Notes under the pieces: generated by a model
What the model saw: only the letters and a program-made list of their open reading frames with translations
The model's database searches: none
What the model was told of the DNA's origin: nothing
Made by a program: the position numbers and the translations under genes
Shown: piece by piece, positions 1 to 8,442 of the stretch
Numbering within the stretch: the stretch's first letter is position 1
Layout of the letters: the number at the start of each line of letters is the position of its first letter
Assembly (NCBI GenBank): GCA_017940255.1
Contig: JAGAZB010000054.1
Span: 94,363 to 158,362 of the forward strand
Direction of reading: 5' to 3'
Length of the DNA: 64,000 bases
From: Treponema sp.
GTDB lineage: Bacteria > Spirochaetota > Spirochaetia > Treponematales > Treponemataceae

Positions 1-1
1 C

Positions 2-382
2 GACCTGTTAAAAATTATAACATCTCCAAATGCTTATAATATAGAAAAAAGAACTTGCCAGCATTTTATGCTAAGGGTTGTAAATGCACAAAAACTCCTG
101 GAAGTAATAAAAAAGCCGGCAGACTGTAACTTTACAATCAAAATTGAAGATGACCTTATTAAAGAAAATAACATTACTCTACGAGTAAAATCAGACTCGG
201 TTACTCAAACTAAAGATAAACCAGATATTGATTTAAATATTCGCGCTCTTTCACAGCTTGCTTCGGGATGTTCAAATATTGATGAAGCTATGCTAAGAAA
301 CGATATTATTATAAATTCTAATGAAGAAATGCTACGAAGAGTTTTTACAGAGAAATTAATTTTTGTAAGTGAATCTTTTTAA
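2..382 (+). CDS. Eis-type GNAT acetyltransferase, C-terminal part (5' end outside window)
   Basis: The frame is open from the window edge to a TAA at 380-382, so the first ATG at 68 is internal and the gene is cut by the window. The visible 126 residues match the C-terminal sterol-carrier-like domain of Eis-type N-acetyltransferases: a motif MLRVVNAQKLLEVI opening the domain, a middle strand region (NITLRV), a segment like LNIRALSQLASG, and the terminal aromatic/acidic end ESF. The acetyl-CoA-binding GNAT domains would lie upstream and cannot be checked. The gene converges on flgE and shares a bidirectional terminator with it. Substrate unknown. Confidence 0.7.
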   Translation, partial: DLLKIITSPNAYNIEKRTCQHFMLRVVNAQKLLEVIKKPADCNFTIKIEDDLIKENNITLRVKSDSVTQTKDKPDIDLNIRALSQLASGCSNIDEAMLRNDIIINSNEEMLRRVFTEKLIFVSESF

Positions 383-402
383 TTATTTTGTTTAATTACA
401 TA

Positions 403-450
403 AAAAAAAAGGCCCCGACTGGCTGATGGATTGCCAATCGGGGCCTTACT
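403..450. terminator. Bidirectional rho-independent terminator between the acetyltransferase and flgE
   Basis: A G+C-rich stem at 411-423 pairs with 434-446 (ggccccgactggc against gccaatcggggcc, one G-T pair). It is preceded by an A-run at 402-410, which gives a T-run on the minus strand. It sits between two convergent genes, and serves flgE most clearly. Confidence 0.85.
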
Positions 451-462
451 ATTTACAACTTA

Positions 463-1854
463 TTAGCGCTTCAAGCTCAAAACAGTTTCAAGCAGGGTAT
501 CTGCTGTCTGAATTGTCTTAGCGTTAGACTGGAAACCACGCTGAGTTACAATCATGTCTGTCATCTGTTCAGAAAGGTCAACGTTTGACATTTCCAAAGC
601 ACCAGCCATCAAAGTACCCTTTCCAGCTGTACCAGATTCACCAATGCGAGCCATACCAGAGTTGTTAGACTCTACATAAGTGTTGTCTCCGGCCTTTTCA
701 AGACCTCGGTCATTGGCAAAACTTGCCATTGCAATCATACCGATTGTACGGTTTGTACCGTTTGAATAAACACCTGTGATTGTTCCACTTGAATCAATCT
801 TAAAGTTATCAAGATATCCAAGAGTGTATCCGTCCTGGTAGAAAGCCTTTGTTGTAGACTTAGAAGCAGACTGAGTAATTGTGTCTTTGAAAGAACCAAT
901 TGTTCCCAGGTTTATGTTCAAAGTCTGACGGTAAGGATTTCCATCAGCATCTGGATTTGATTCTGCAACAGCAAAAGAAGTCTGAATTACAACCTGACCT
1001 TCTGGATTAGTTACATTTCCTGCGCTGTCTGTTACTCCCTGGAGCGCACCGTAATTATCAAAACTTACGATAAATGTATTTTCCATTCCGTCAGTTGTTC
1101 CCAATCCGACACGAGTCTGTGTATAATCAGCATTGTCCGGGTCAATCTGAACTGTTGCCTGCCACTGGTTAGGATTTCCCACTACTCTGGTGAAAGACAC
1201 AGAAAGCATGTGCTCGTTACCGAAGCTGTCATAAATCTTCTGTTCTGTTCCCCAGGTTCCCTTATAAATATCCTCAGGGCTGGCACCTTCTGTAATTTCA
1301 GGTGTATTTTTATTTAAGTTACATGCAAAATTTACGTTTGTTGTTTCCTTTGCAGGATCCTTAGAACCTACAGGAATAACAAGGTCTGTTGGAGTAGCTG
1401 CAGTAGAAACAAGCATCTGACCGTTTACATCCTGAGCCATCCATCCCTGCACGCGCATACCGTTTGCAGGATTTACGAGTGTACCATCGCTATCCAAGCC
1501 GAAGGCACCATTTCTTGTATAGAATGATTCTTCACCACTTTTGAGCACAAAGAAACCATTTCCCTGAATTGCAAGGTCAGTAGAAATACCTGTTGTCTGC
1601 AGATTTCCCTGTGTAAAAACATTATCAATGGAAGCAATTGTCATTCCAAGGCCAACTTCTTTAGGGTTTACACCACCAAGCTCATCGGTTGGTTTTGCAG
1701 CACCGCTCATCTGCTGGCTAATCATATCCTGAAAGTTAACACGTCCACGTTTAAAACCGTTTGTATTAACATTGGAAATGTTGTTACCAATTACATCCAT
1801 TCTTGTCTGATGATTCTGAAGTCCAGAAACGCCAGAATAAAGTGATCTCATCAT
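463..1854 (-). CDS. flgE: Flagellar hook protein FlgE
   Basis: Structural subunit of the periplasmic flagellar hook, 463 aa. The N-terminus ([20 protein letters not shown], then [13 protein letters not shown]) and the C-terminus ([20 protein letters not shown], then [18 protein letters not shown]) are the rod/hook coiled-coil ends. In spirochaetes hook subunits are joined by lysinoalanine crosslinks; the residues described in T. denticola, K165 and C178, fall here at the same numbers (PVGSK and NFACN). AAGGAG lies 10 bases before the first ATG. Last gene of the flbB-fliK-flgD-flgE run; the usual followers flbD-motA-motB are absent and a terminator comes next. Confidence 0.97.
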   Translation of the reverse strand: MMRSLYSGVSGLQNHQTRMDVIGNNISNVNTNGFKRGRVNFQDMISQQMSGAAKPTDELGGVNPKEVGLGMTIASIDNVFTQGNLQTTGISTDLAIQGNGFFVLKSGEESFYTRNGAFGLDSDGTLVNPANGMRVQGWMAQDVNGQMLVSTAATPTDLVIPVGSKDPAKETTNVNFACNLNKNTPEITEGASPEDIYKGTWGTEQKIYDSFGNEHMLSVSFTRVVGNPNQWQATVQIDPDNADYTQTRVGLGTTDGMENTFIVSFDNYGALQGVTDSAGNVTNPEGQVVIQTSFAVAESNPDADGNPYRQTLNINLGTIGSFKDTITQSASKSTTKAFYQDGYTLGYLDNFKIDSSGTITGVYSNGTNRTIGMIAMASFANDRGLEKAGDNTYVESNNSGMARIGESGTAGKGTLMAGALEMSNVDLSEQMTDMIVTQRGFQSNAKTIQTADTLLETVLSLKR

Positions 1855-1936
1855 AAAGCTATATCTCCTTATCGTAAGCCAAAAGCTGATTTACAACTTC
1901 TGGCACCCACCATTCAAAAAACTTTTATTATACAGA

Positions 1937-2401
1937 TTACTCAGCGGCGTAAATTGCCTTAATCTGATCCATATTGTAATACATACCATTAACCAGAATC
2001 TGAGGATTATCCCCACGAGTTGCCCCTTCCACAACTCCACTGGTAACAGTATCACCGATGTTCAGCTCCACAGTCTTACCCAAGGTAGAAGCCGCCTCCG
2101 AACTATTGATAAATGCAGCCATCTTAGCAAAAGACGAACTCATGTTTGTCATCTGCTCCAAAGAAGAGAATTGAGCCATCTGGGAAATAAACTGTGTATC
2201 TTCCATCGGCGAAGTAGGATCCTGGTTTGAAAGCTGAGTAATCAGCAGCTTCAAAAAATCATCCTTACCCAATTCATGGGAAGTTTTTCTTCCCTCATGT
2301 ACAAGTGTTTTGTTATAGTTGTTTACCTCATTTTCCAGGGCAAACTTTTCACTTGCACTCATCTGCGTATTAACGCTGTTCTGTGTGTTTAGTATATCCA
2401 T
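1937..2401 (-). CDS. flgD: Flagellar hook assembly (capping) protein FlgD
   Basis: Hook-cap scaffold needed for FlgE polymerisation, 154 aa. The conserved core is LGKDDFLKLLITQLSNQDP followed by SPMEDTQFISQMAQFSSLEQM at about residues 43-85. The protein is short: the large C-terminal Ig/Tudor-like part of enterobacterial FlgD (about 230 aa) is missing, as usual in spirochaetes. The start was placed at the ATG at 2401, five bases after GAGG; a GTG and another ATG lie just upstream in frame. It lies 82 bases before flgE and 52 bases after fliK in the same operon. Confidence 0.93.
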   Translation of the reverse strand: MDILNTQNSVNTQMSASEKFALENEVNNYNKTLVHEGRKTSHELGKDDFLKLLITQLSNQDPTSPMEDTQFISQMAQFSSLEQMTNMSSSFAKMAAFINSSEAASTLGKTVELNIGDTVTSGVVEGATRGDNPQILVNGMYYNMDQIKAIYAAE

Positions 2402-2459
2402 CATCACCTCACTCAGAAATTAACCGCTTTAAGCGGCGTGCCTTATTACTATCGTCATT

Positions 2460-3890
2460 TTACGCAACGATGTTAATTGAATAATTTGAAAATTCGTCAT
2501 TTTTTTGAACGTCACTTTCAAAGTCCGATACAGCTCCACCAGCTACGGAATTATAAACATGCTGAGCAACAAAATGATTGTCCTCCTGCTGTCCACCAAA
2601 TTCCATATTCTGATTGAATGAACCATTATCATTATAGGCAACTTCAAAATCTGATACGTCAAAACCTTCTTTTATAAAAGCTTCGCGTAAAGTTTCTGAA
2701 TTGTCTTTAAATACCTGCAGAGCTTCCTTGCTGGAAACAATAATCTGGGCACTCATGCTTTTTCCATCCATCGACAGATGAACTTTTACATTTCCTAAAT
2801 CATCTGGATGAAGTACAAGATTAATTGTTCCCTGATCATTATCCTTCAGAACAATAGTTCCAGCCTTTACAAATTCTGGTGCACTTGCCTGAATCTGATT
2901 AGAAAGCATTGCCTGAAAGTTTGAACCATTAGCAGATGCGGTCTGATTGTTCAATGAAAGTAAATCTGTCTGAGCATCGTTTGCCAGATTCATAGTCATT
3001 TCAACAGTATTGCTGTCAGTCTGCTTTAATTCTGTTGCAAAAGACTTTTCCGAACGCAAATCTTCAACTTTAATTTTTCCTTCAGGGTCAAGAGTAAGTT
3101 CTTTTTTTTCTTCATTTACGCCTTTTTCATTGGAAAAATTCTTCTGATTTTGATTTTGAGCATCTTCTGCAAAAGTTTTAAGAGCAAGACTTTCTGATTC
3201 AGATTTTGTTTCTGATAATTCAACAATTAAATCTGAATTCTTATCGTTTTCATTGTTAGATTTTTCTTTTTTTCCATCTTCAGGAAGATTTTTTACATCT
3301 TTTGCAGCTACAAGTTCAGCAGACTGGTTATTTTTTACCTCTGTAAACTGTTCCATGCGTGCAAATTCTTTTGATACAATCTTCTTTTTTTCTGAATTTG
3401 TTTTTTTATCAGATTCAGATTTTTTTTCGGAAGGAATTTCTTTCTGAACTACAATATCTGCCTTTTTTATTTGAACAGAATCTTCATCTTTTTCTGCAGA
3501 ATCTGATGTTTTTTTTACCAGATTTTCTTCAAGAGAAAGTTTCTGATTTTTTACATCATTTTTTTCTTTAGAATCTTCTGTTTTATCAGATTCATCAACT
3601 TTTTCAGATTTCATTGTGACTTTTTCATCACTTTCTTCAACCTGTTCTGTTTTTTTATCTGAATTTTCACCAGAAATTTTGTTTTCTGAACTTTTTTCCT
3701 GAACAGAATTTTCTACCTTTGGGCTTTCCTTCTCGGGAGCCTCATTCATTTCCGAATAAAATGAAACAAGGTCTTCAAAAGATGAAGAAGATTGTACGCT
3801 GAAAGTATCTTTATTTGGTTTGAAATTCTGAAAATCCTGCTGTAGTTGAATAGGATTTACTAGAAAATCTGTAATCGCCTGATACGACAC
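2460..3890 (-). CDS. fliK: Flagellar hook-length control protein FliK (Tap1-like)
   Basis: Molecular ruler and substrate-specificity switch of the flagellar export apparatus, 476 aa. Residues about 50-300 are a low-complexity Lys/Glu/Ser-rich stretch, as expected for the variable ruler. The Flg_hook domain is at about 355-418 (LVLHPDDLGNVKVHLSM, then AQIIVSSKEALQVFKDN and LREAFIKEGFDVSDFEV). It starts with GTG (3888-3890), nine bases after AGGAG. The start region lies within an 11-bp inverted repeat (3891-3928), listed separately. The long A/T-rich middle produces several false plus-strand frames. Confidence 0.9.
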   Translation of the reverse strand: MSYQAITDFLVNPIQLQQDFQNFKPNKDTFSVQSSSSFEDLVSFYSEMNEAPEKESPKVENSVQEKSSENKISGENSDKKTEQVEESDEKVTMKSEKVDESDKTEDSKEKNDVKNQKLSLEENLVKKTSDSAEKDEDSVQIKKADIVVQKEIPSEKKSESDKKTNSEKKKIVSKEFARMEQFTEVKNNQSAELVAAKDVKNLPEDGKKEKSNNENDKNSDLIVELSETKSESESLALKTFAEDAQNQNQKNFSNEKGVNEEKKELTLDPEGKIKVEDLRSEKSFATELKQTDSNTVEMTMNLANDAQTDLLSLNNQTASANGSNFQAMLSNQIQASAPEFVKAGTIVLKDNDQGTINLVLHPDDLGNVKVHLSMDGKSMSAQIIVSSKEALQVFKDNSETLREAFIKEGFDVSDFEVAYNDNGSFNQNMEFGGQQEDNHFVAQHVYNSVAGGAVSDFESDVQKNDEFSNYSINIVA

Positions 3891-3928
3891 TTGGCAAATC
3901 TCCTTGTAAGAGCAGAAAGATTTGCCAA
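3891..3928 (-). promoter_or_regulatory. Inverted repeat enclosing the fliK Shine-Dalgarno
   Basis: Perfect 11-bp arms (ttggcaaatct at 3891-3901 and agatttgccaa at 3918-3928) with a 16-nt loop. In the mRNA the loop holds most of the AAGGAG sequence and the 3' arm ends at the base before the GTG start. The geometry would let the hairpin limit ribosome access to fliK; this role is inference. Confidence 0.55.
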
Positions 3929-3935
3929 TTAGAAC

Positions 3936-4565
3936 TTATTCCAGGGACTCGGGCTTGCTTATCATCTTGCGCTGGATTTCAGCCGCTCGTTTAGAATCCA
4001 TCAGCGAAAGCCAGTAAGAACCCATGGACGACGAACCACTCGCAGCTGCAAGCTCTTCAACTTTTCTTAAAACATCAATGACAGTCTGATCATCTAATGC
4101 TTCAAGTATAGCCACAGCAGCTTCTGGACGCATACCGTTCAAATTTTTAGCAATCTGTTCTACGTTTACATTTATATCATCGTATCTTTTTACAGTCTGG
4201 TTAAATGTTTTTTCCCGCTCTTCCTGATTTTTTTCCCGTTCAGCAAGCTCGGCCGCAATCTGTTCATTCTGTTTTTCAAGGGCATCTATATCAGTTTCGC
4301 GTTTATCAAGCTCTTCTTTATAAATATCAAGTGCTTCACGCTGTTTTTTAAGGCGGTCTTCATCAAGATTTGCCACAAAAGGCTTTGATTGGGTGGCAGT
4401 TGTAGAAGTCTGAGGGTCTTTATGAAGCAAAGTATAAGCAGGGGCAAAAAGGTCCTTTACATGAATTACTCCAAGGCGATCAAACCATAAAAGACCTCCT
4501 ACAACGAGAATCAAAATGATTATCAAAAGGACTACAGATTTTCCCAATGCTTTTTTAAACGACAT
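3936..4565 (-). CDS. flbB: Flagellar protein FlbB (spirochaete periplasmic collar protein)
   Basis: Spirochaete-specific motor-associated protein, 209 aa, reported in Borrelia to seed the periplasmic collar. One transmembrane segment at about residues 9-29 (SVVLLIIILILVVGGLLWF), a periplasmic coiled coil at about 68-125 rich in Glu/Lys/Gln, and a C-terminal MgtE-N-like helical domain at about 140-205 (MRPEAAVAILEALDDQTVIDVL, then SLMDSKRAAEIQRKM in separate helices). GGTGGAG lies six bases before the ATG. It begins only 25 bases after the hexokinase stop codon and precedes fliK, its usual neighbour. Confidence 0.88.
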   Translation of the reverse strand: MSFKKALGKSVVLLIIILILVVGGLLWFDRLGVIHVKDLFAPAYTLLHKDPQTSTTATQSKPFVANLDEDRLKKQREALDIYKEELDKRETDIDALEKQNEQIAAELAEREKNQEEREKTFNQTVKRYDDINVNVEQIAKNLNGMRPEAAVAILEALDDQTVIDVLRKVEELAAASGSSSMGSYWLSLMDSKRAAEIQRKMISKPESLE

Positions 4566-4590
4566 ACTTTACTCCACCCAAGTTATGTTA

Positions 4591-5877
4591 TTAATCAATC
4601 AAACCAGAAATGGCAGCTCCAAGAGTTATATCATTATCACAAGAAACAATATTCCAGTAAATTCCAAGCTGATTTGTAAGAATTGTATCAAGATAACCAT
4701 AAACTCTTTCTTTTATGCGCCAGGTTTTGAAGAATGTTGTACCATCACAAAGAATACATACAGGTTCTGAAGCATTTTTTCCTTCTCCAGTCTGAATTGC
4801 ACAGGCAATAAGAATTGCAGCGGAATAGCGGGCAGAACGTTCTACAATTGCATCCAAAATCTGAAAAATTGTATCTACATCTTCACAAGAAGCCTTGCAT
4901 GCAATTGCACCAAGAATACAATCAGCATTAAATGGGCCGTGCAGGAATTTATCCATTTCAATTAAGGAAAGACTTTCAATACCTTCAATTGACTTTGCAG
5001 TTTCAGCTGCAAAAAGACCATCGCGGGCAGCTGCTTTAAGTGCAATCAAAGAAACTGGACCAAGGTATGCACCAGAGCAAAGCTTTTCAAGGAAGAAGGT
5101 TCCAGGTTTTACAGTAGTTTTATCAAATTCAATATCAAAATCACTGCGATTAACAGAAAGGAACTTGCCACTTTCACAAACAATAATCTGTTTATTGATT
5201 TTGCAGCAGTCACAATCTGGCTGAATATAAGCAGCATTCATACCGGTTCCAAGAATAAAACCAATATATGATGAATAACGGTCTGCATCACTTGCGCAAG
5301 CTGCTCCGGCAAGCAGAGCGGCTACTGTATCGTTACAAAGAGTTATACGTTTAATTGTATTCCATCCTCGTTCAGCAAGAGCTTCTTTAAGGCATTTACC
5401 TACTTCGCAGCCAACAACTTCCGGCGCCTTTACTTCCTTTGAAAATCCAAGGAGTACACCGTCTCCATTTTCTTTTATTTCCATTGGATAAGAAAAACAG
5501 AATCCAATTCTATCTGCTTTATTTTTCAGATGTTCAAGATTATCTGCAATCTGAGCAAAGAAATCCTTGCGAGAAAGTTCTTTTTCAACTCCAGGCATCT
5601 TTGTTTTTTCCATTTCTGAAATCTGAGGAAGGCCATTTGCATCAAATGTAACAAGACAAGAACGGAAATTTGTTCCGCCGGCATCAATTACAATTACAGA
5701 TTTACCTTTTGCAGAAGCCTCTGGAGGATTACAGAAGGTACGAATCATATCCTGATCTGATTTTTCTTTACGCAAACCTTTGCGCATATCGTCTAAAATT
5801 GCATTTGCAACTGAATAAATATCTACATGATTTACAAAATTATGCTTTGACAAAAATGAACTTACAGAAGGTTTCAT
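4591..5877 (-). CDS. Hexokinase
   Basis: ATP-dependent phosphorylation of hexoses, first step of glycolysis; 428 aa from the chosen start. Seen: the phosphate-1 motif IDAGGTNFRSC, a sugar-binding region FCFSYPMEIKENGDG, an adenosine-site motif FILGTGMNAAYI, and a final CDNDITLGAAISGL helix. The frame is open 27 codons further upstream, but the ATG at 5875-5877 (MKPSVSSFL) has GGGGAA four bases before it and the upstream part looks untranslated. The type resembles the ROK-unrelated hexokinase annotated in T. pallidum. Only 25 bases separate it from flbB, so a shared transcript with the flagellar genes is likely. Confidence 0.88.
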   Translation of the reverse strand: MKPSVSSFLSKHNFVNHVDIYSVANAILDDMRKGLRKEKSDQDMIRTFCNPPEASAKGKSVIVIDAGGTNFRSCLVTFDANGLPQISEMEKTKMPGVEKELSRKDFFAQIADNLEHLKNKADRIGFCFSYPMEIKENGDGVLLGFSKEVKAPEVVGCEVGKCLKEALAERGWNTIKRITLCNDTVAALLAGAACASDADRYSSYIGFILGTGMNAAYIQPDCDCCKINKQIIVCESGKFLSVNRSDFDIEFDKTTVKPGTFFLEKLCSGAYLGPVSLIALKAAARDGLFAAETAKSIEGIESLSLIEMDKFLHGPFNADCILGAIACKASCEDVDTIFQILDAIVERSARYSAAILIACAIQTGEGKNASEPVCILCDGTTFFKTWRIKERVYGYLDTILTNQLGIYWNIVSCDNDITLGAAISGLID

Positions 5878-5981
5878 TAATTTCCCCAATAAACGAAATT
5901 TTTTATGAATATATTTTACACTATAAATGGGATAAAAGCAACGTTGGAATTTGAGCAAACTTATTTTTAGTTAGCACTCAC

Positions 5982-6123
5982 AAAAAAAAACAAAAGGTCT
6001 TCCGTTGCGCGCTCTTAAAAATGCATGGTGTAAGCCGTATAGGAATTTTATATAAGGGGCTTCGCCCCCGGCTTACAAATGCATTTTTAATATCGCTCCA
6101 CTCACGACCTTTTGTTTTTTTTT
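5982..6123. repeat. 142-bp nested palindromic intergenic element
   Basis: Three concentric inverted repeats: perfect 18-bp outer arms 5982-5999 / 6106-6123 with homopolymer ends (A9...T9); inner arms ttaaaaatgcat 6015-6026 / 6079-6090 continuing as tgtaagcc 6029-6036 / ggcttaca 6070-6077; and a central ggggc-ttc-gcccc hairpin at 6056-6068. Two G+C-rich stretches (6001-6014, 6091-6105) are unpaired. It lies downstream of the chemoreceptor gene and can act as its terminator, but is much larger than the usual terminators here. Confidence 0.8.
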
Positions 6124-6170
6124 AGAATACTCTTATATAAATAAGTTAGCTCATTCCTGAAAAAATAGGA

Positions 6171-8264
6171 TCAAACCTTAAACTCATCAATCTGGTTGCC
6201 GATTTTTACAATGGAATCTTTCATGCGGTCAGCAACTTCGGTGAGAACGCTACCAGTTTCATTAATTTTCTGAGCACCAATAGACATTTCATCCATGCTA
6301 GACTTCATTGAAATTGTAACATCCTGCAAATGCTGAACTTCAGAAAGAATAAGCTTGTTTCCTTCCTGCATTTCTCCAGAAGCACTTCTTACTTCTTCTG
6401 TACTGTCATTCATCATCTTAAGTGCATCAATAATCTGCTTAGAACCTTCATTCTGTTCTTCCATAGCAGTTCTAATCTGCATTACAAGCTGGTCAGTATC
6501 TGCAAGCTCCTGAGAAACCAGAGAGAAGGTCTTACTTGCATCTGTAGAGGCAGTAACAACTTCCTTAATAGATTCCATAATCTGATTAAGCTGATTTGTA
6601 ATCTGAGTAGACTGCTGAGAAGATGTTTCTGAAAGCTTACGAATTTCGTCTGCAACAACGGCGAATCCTTTACCAGCTTCACCAGCGTGAGCCGCTTCAA
6701 TTGCCGCATTCATAGCAAGCAGGTTTGTCTGTTCTGCAATATTTGCAATTGCAACGTTGGCATCCTGCAGCATTTCTGACTGACTTTCAATTGTCTGAAC
6801 CTTCATGCTTACAGTTTCAAGCTTGCCGAATCCTTCCTGTGAGTGAGTCTGCAGACCAGCAAAAGAACGATTCATTTTTTCCATAGAATTGTTTACAGAA
6901 GTAATGTTTCCAATCATCTCTTCTACTGCAGCAGAAGCCTGTGTAACTCCAGAAGACTGTGTTTCAATCATCTGATTCAAAGAATCAATATTTGCAGAAA
7001 TCTCATCTACGGCACCGGCAGTCTGATCAACACTCTTTTTCTGATTATCAATCTGAGTACCAAAGCTGTCTATGTTGGCAATAATCTGGGTGATTGCACT
7101 CGATGTGTCCTGAGCAGAAGATGACATATCATCACCGGCTGCACTAAGGTCATCCTTAGAACTCTTTACATCACCAATAATATTCTGTAACTTTTCGGTA
7201 AACTGATTAAAGCCCTGAACAACCTGACCGATTTCATTATTTGATTTAACTTCAATTCTCTTTGTAAGGTCTGCATTTCCGCTTGCAATTCCTGTAATTA
7301 CATTCTTAACTACAGAAAGCGGTTTCATCAATACAGAAATAAGGATGGCACCCATAATTACAGAAAGAACAACAGTAATTGTACCAAAGAGTATTAACTG
7401 AGTTCTAATCTTAATTGAAAGTGTGTAAACCATATCAGAAGGAATTGAAAGAGCAAAACTCCATGGAGTTCCAACAATCGGTTCGTAAACTACAAGGTCT
7501 CTTGCGGCATCATGTCCGGCAACAGTTCCCCATCCAGATTCACCTTTTACCATTCGTTTTGCAATATCTGTAATTTCTTCATGCCCAGGGGTCGGATTTG
7601 TAATAAAGTTTTTCTGCATGATATAGTCTGGACTTCTGTGAGCCATAACCGTACCGTCACTTGTCAGAATCCATCCATAGGCATTAGTTCCGAATTTTAT
7701 CTGATTAACTTCTGCTGTAATTTTTTCAAGTGGAAGAACACCAACTATTGCGGCGAATGTTTTTCCGTTCACTTTGACAGCCCTTGTAAAGTGAACTATA
7801 GTCTTTCCTGTAGTTCTGGAAACAACAGGGTCATCAATGTATATATCTTTACCCTGCTGCAAAATGGCCTTAAAGTAATCACGGTCTGCAATGTTTGTAC
7901 GGGTTCCAATATCATTGTAAGATATACCACCTATATCAACAAGCATGATATAATCAAAATCTTCACCTCTAGCATATTCATGCGCCTGCAGCCATTCACC
8001 GGCGGCATTAAAATCACCAGTCTGCATTATGTCTGCATTTGTGTAATAATCCAGTTCCTTAAAGTAACCTTCAATCGTGTTTTCCAAAGCCCATGTATAA
8101 GCCGAAACAGTCTGCTGATAATTTGTTGTTAAAGTAGAAATAACTTCCAGTCTTGCATTTCGTGCAACAATAACAGTCTGCAAAAAGTTAAAAGCTGCAA
8201 TGGTAAGACCGATACTAAGCATGAGTGTTGCTATAAGACTGGATTTTTTCTTTTCTTTAGACAT
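6171..8264 (-). CDS. Methyl-accepting chemotaxis protein with dCache sensor
   Basis: Transmembrane chemoreceptor, 697 aa. TM1 at about residues 9-30, a periplasmic double-Cache domain at about 35-280 ([47 protein letters not shown]), TM2 at about 283-312 ([19 protein letters not shown]), HAMP at about 313-365, and a long cytoplasmic coiled-coil signalling domain with the conserved hairpin tip ([20 protein letters not shown]). Dimeric, signalling to CheA/CheW. Ligand not predictable, though dCache domains often bind amino acids or other small metabolites. AAGGAG precedes the ATG. Single-gene unit, followed by the palindromic element. Confidence 0.95.
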   Translation of the reverse strand: MSKEKKKSSLIATLMLSIGLTIAAFNFLQTVIVARNARLEVISTLTTNYQQTVSAYTWALENTIEGYFKELDYYTNADIMQTGDFNAAGEWLQAHEYARGEDFDYIMLVDIGGISYNDIGTRTNIADRDYFKAILQQGKDIYIDDPVVSRTTGKTIVHFTRAVKVNGKTFAAIVGVLPLEKITAEVNQIKFGTNAYGWILTSDGTVMAHRSPDYIMQKNFITNPTPGHEEITDIAKRMVKGESGWGTVAGHDAARDLVVYEPIVGTPWSFALSIPSDMVYTLSIKIRTQLILFGTITVVLSVIMGAILISVLMKPLSVVKNVITGIASGNADLTKRIEVKSNNEIGQVVQGFNQFTEKLQNIIGDVKSSKDDLSAAGDDMSSSAQDTSSAITQIIANIDSFGTQIDNQKKSVDQTAGAVDEISANIDSLNQMIETQSSGVTQASAAVEEMIGNITSVNNSMEKMNRSFAGLQTHSQEGFGKLETVSMKVQTIESQSEMLQDANVAIANIAEQTNLLAMNAAIEAAHAGEAGKGFAVVADEIRKLSETSSQQSTQITNQLNQIMESIKEVVTASTDASKTFSLVSQELADTDQLVMQIRTAMEEQNEGSKQIIDALKMMNDSTEEVRSASGEMQEGNKLILSEVQHLQDVTISMKSSMDEMSIGAQKINETGSVLTEVADRMKDSIVKIGNQIDEFKV

Positions 8265-8405
8265 AAGAACAACTCCTTAATCTAATAAATCTTATCTATT
8301 AATTATATACCACATACACAATATTTCCATAAGAAAAATTACAGTCATATATAAATTTTTGTTATATTTATTTTCTCCATTACAGTCATTCCTGAATTTA
8401 TAAGA
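8265..8405. other. AT-rich divergent intergenic region upstream of the chemoreceptor
   Basis: Holds the chemoreceptor ribosome site (AAGGAG, minus strand). Several AT-rich -10-like boxes (for example TATAAT on the minus strand near 8302) but no clear matching -35; nothing else seen. Confidence 0.4.
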
Positions 8406-8434
8406 TTGCAGATTTTTTTGTCTTCTGCTATATT
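8406..8434 (+). promoter_or_regulatory. Promoter of the uvrD/pcrA gene, probably leaderless
   Basis: TTGCAG (8406-8411), 17-base spacer, TATATT (8429-8434). The ATG begins eight bases after the -10 box, where transcription would start, and there is no Shine-Dalgarno between them. Confidence 0.6.
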
Positions 8435-8442
8435 AACTTCCT

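Noticed and set aside
3253..3571. Plus-strand frames rich in Phe/Leu/Ser inside fliK
   Set aside because: Antisense of the Lys/Glu-rich fliK ruler region; low-complexity artefact.
7512..8132. 206-codon plus-strand frame
   Set aside because: Antisense to the chemoreceptor sensor domain; Cys/Ile/Asn-rich shadow text with no ribosome site.
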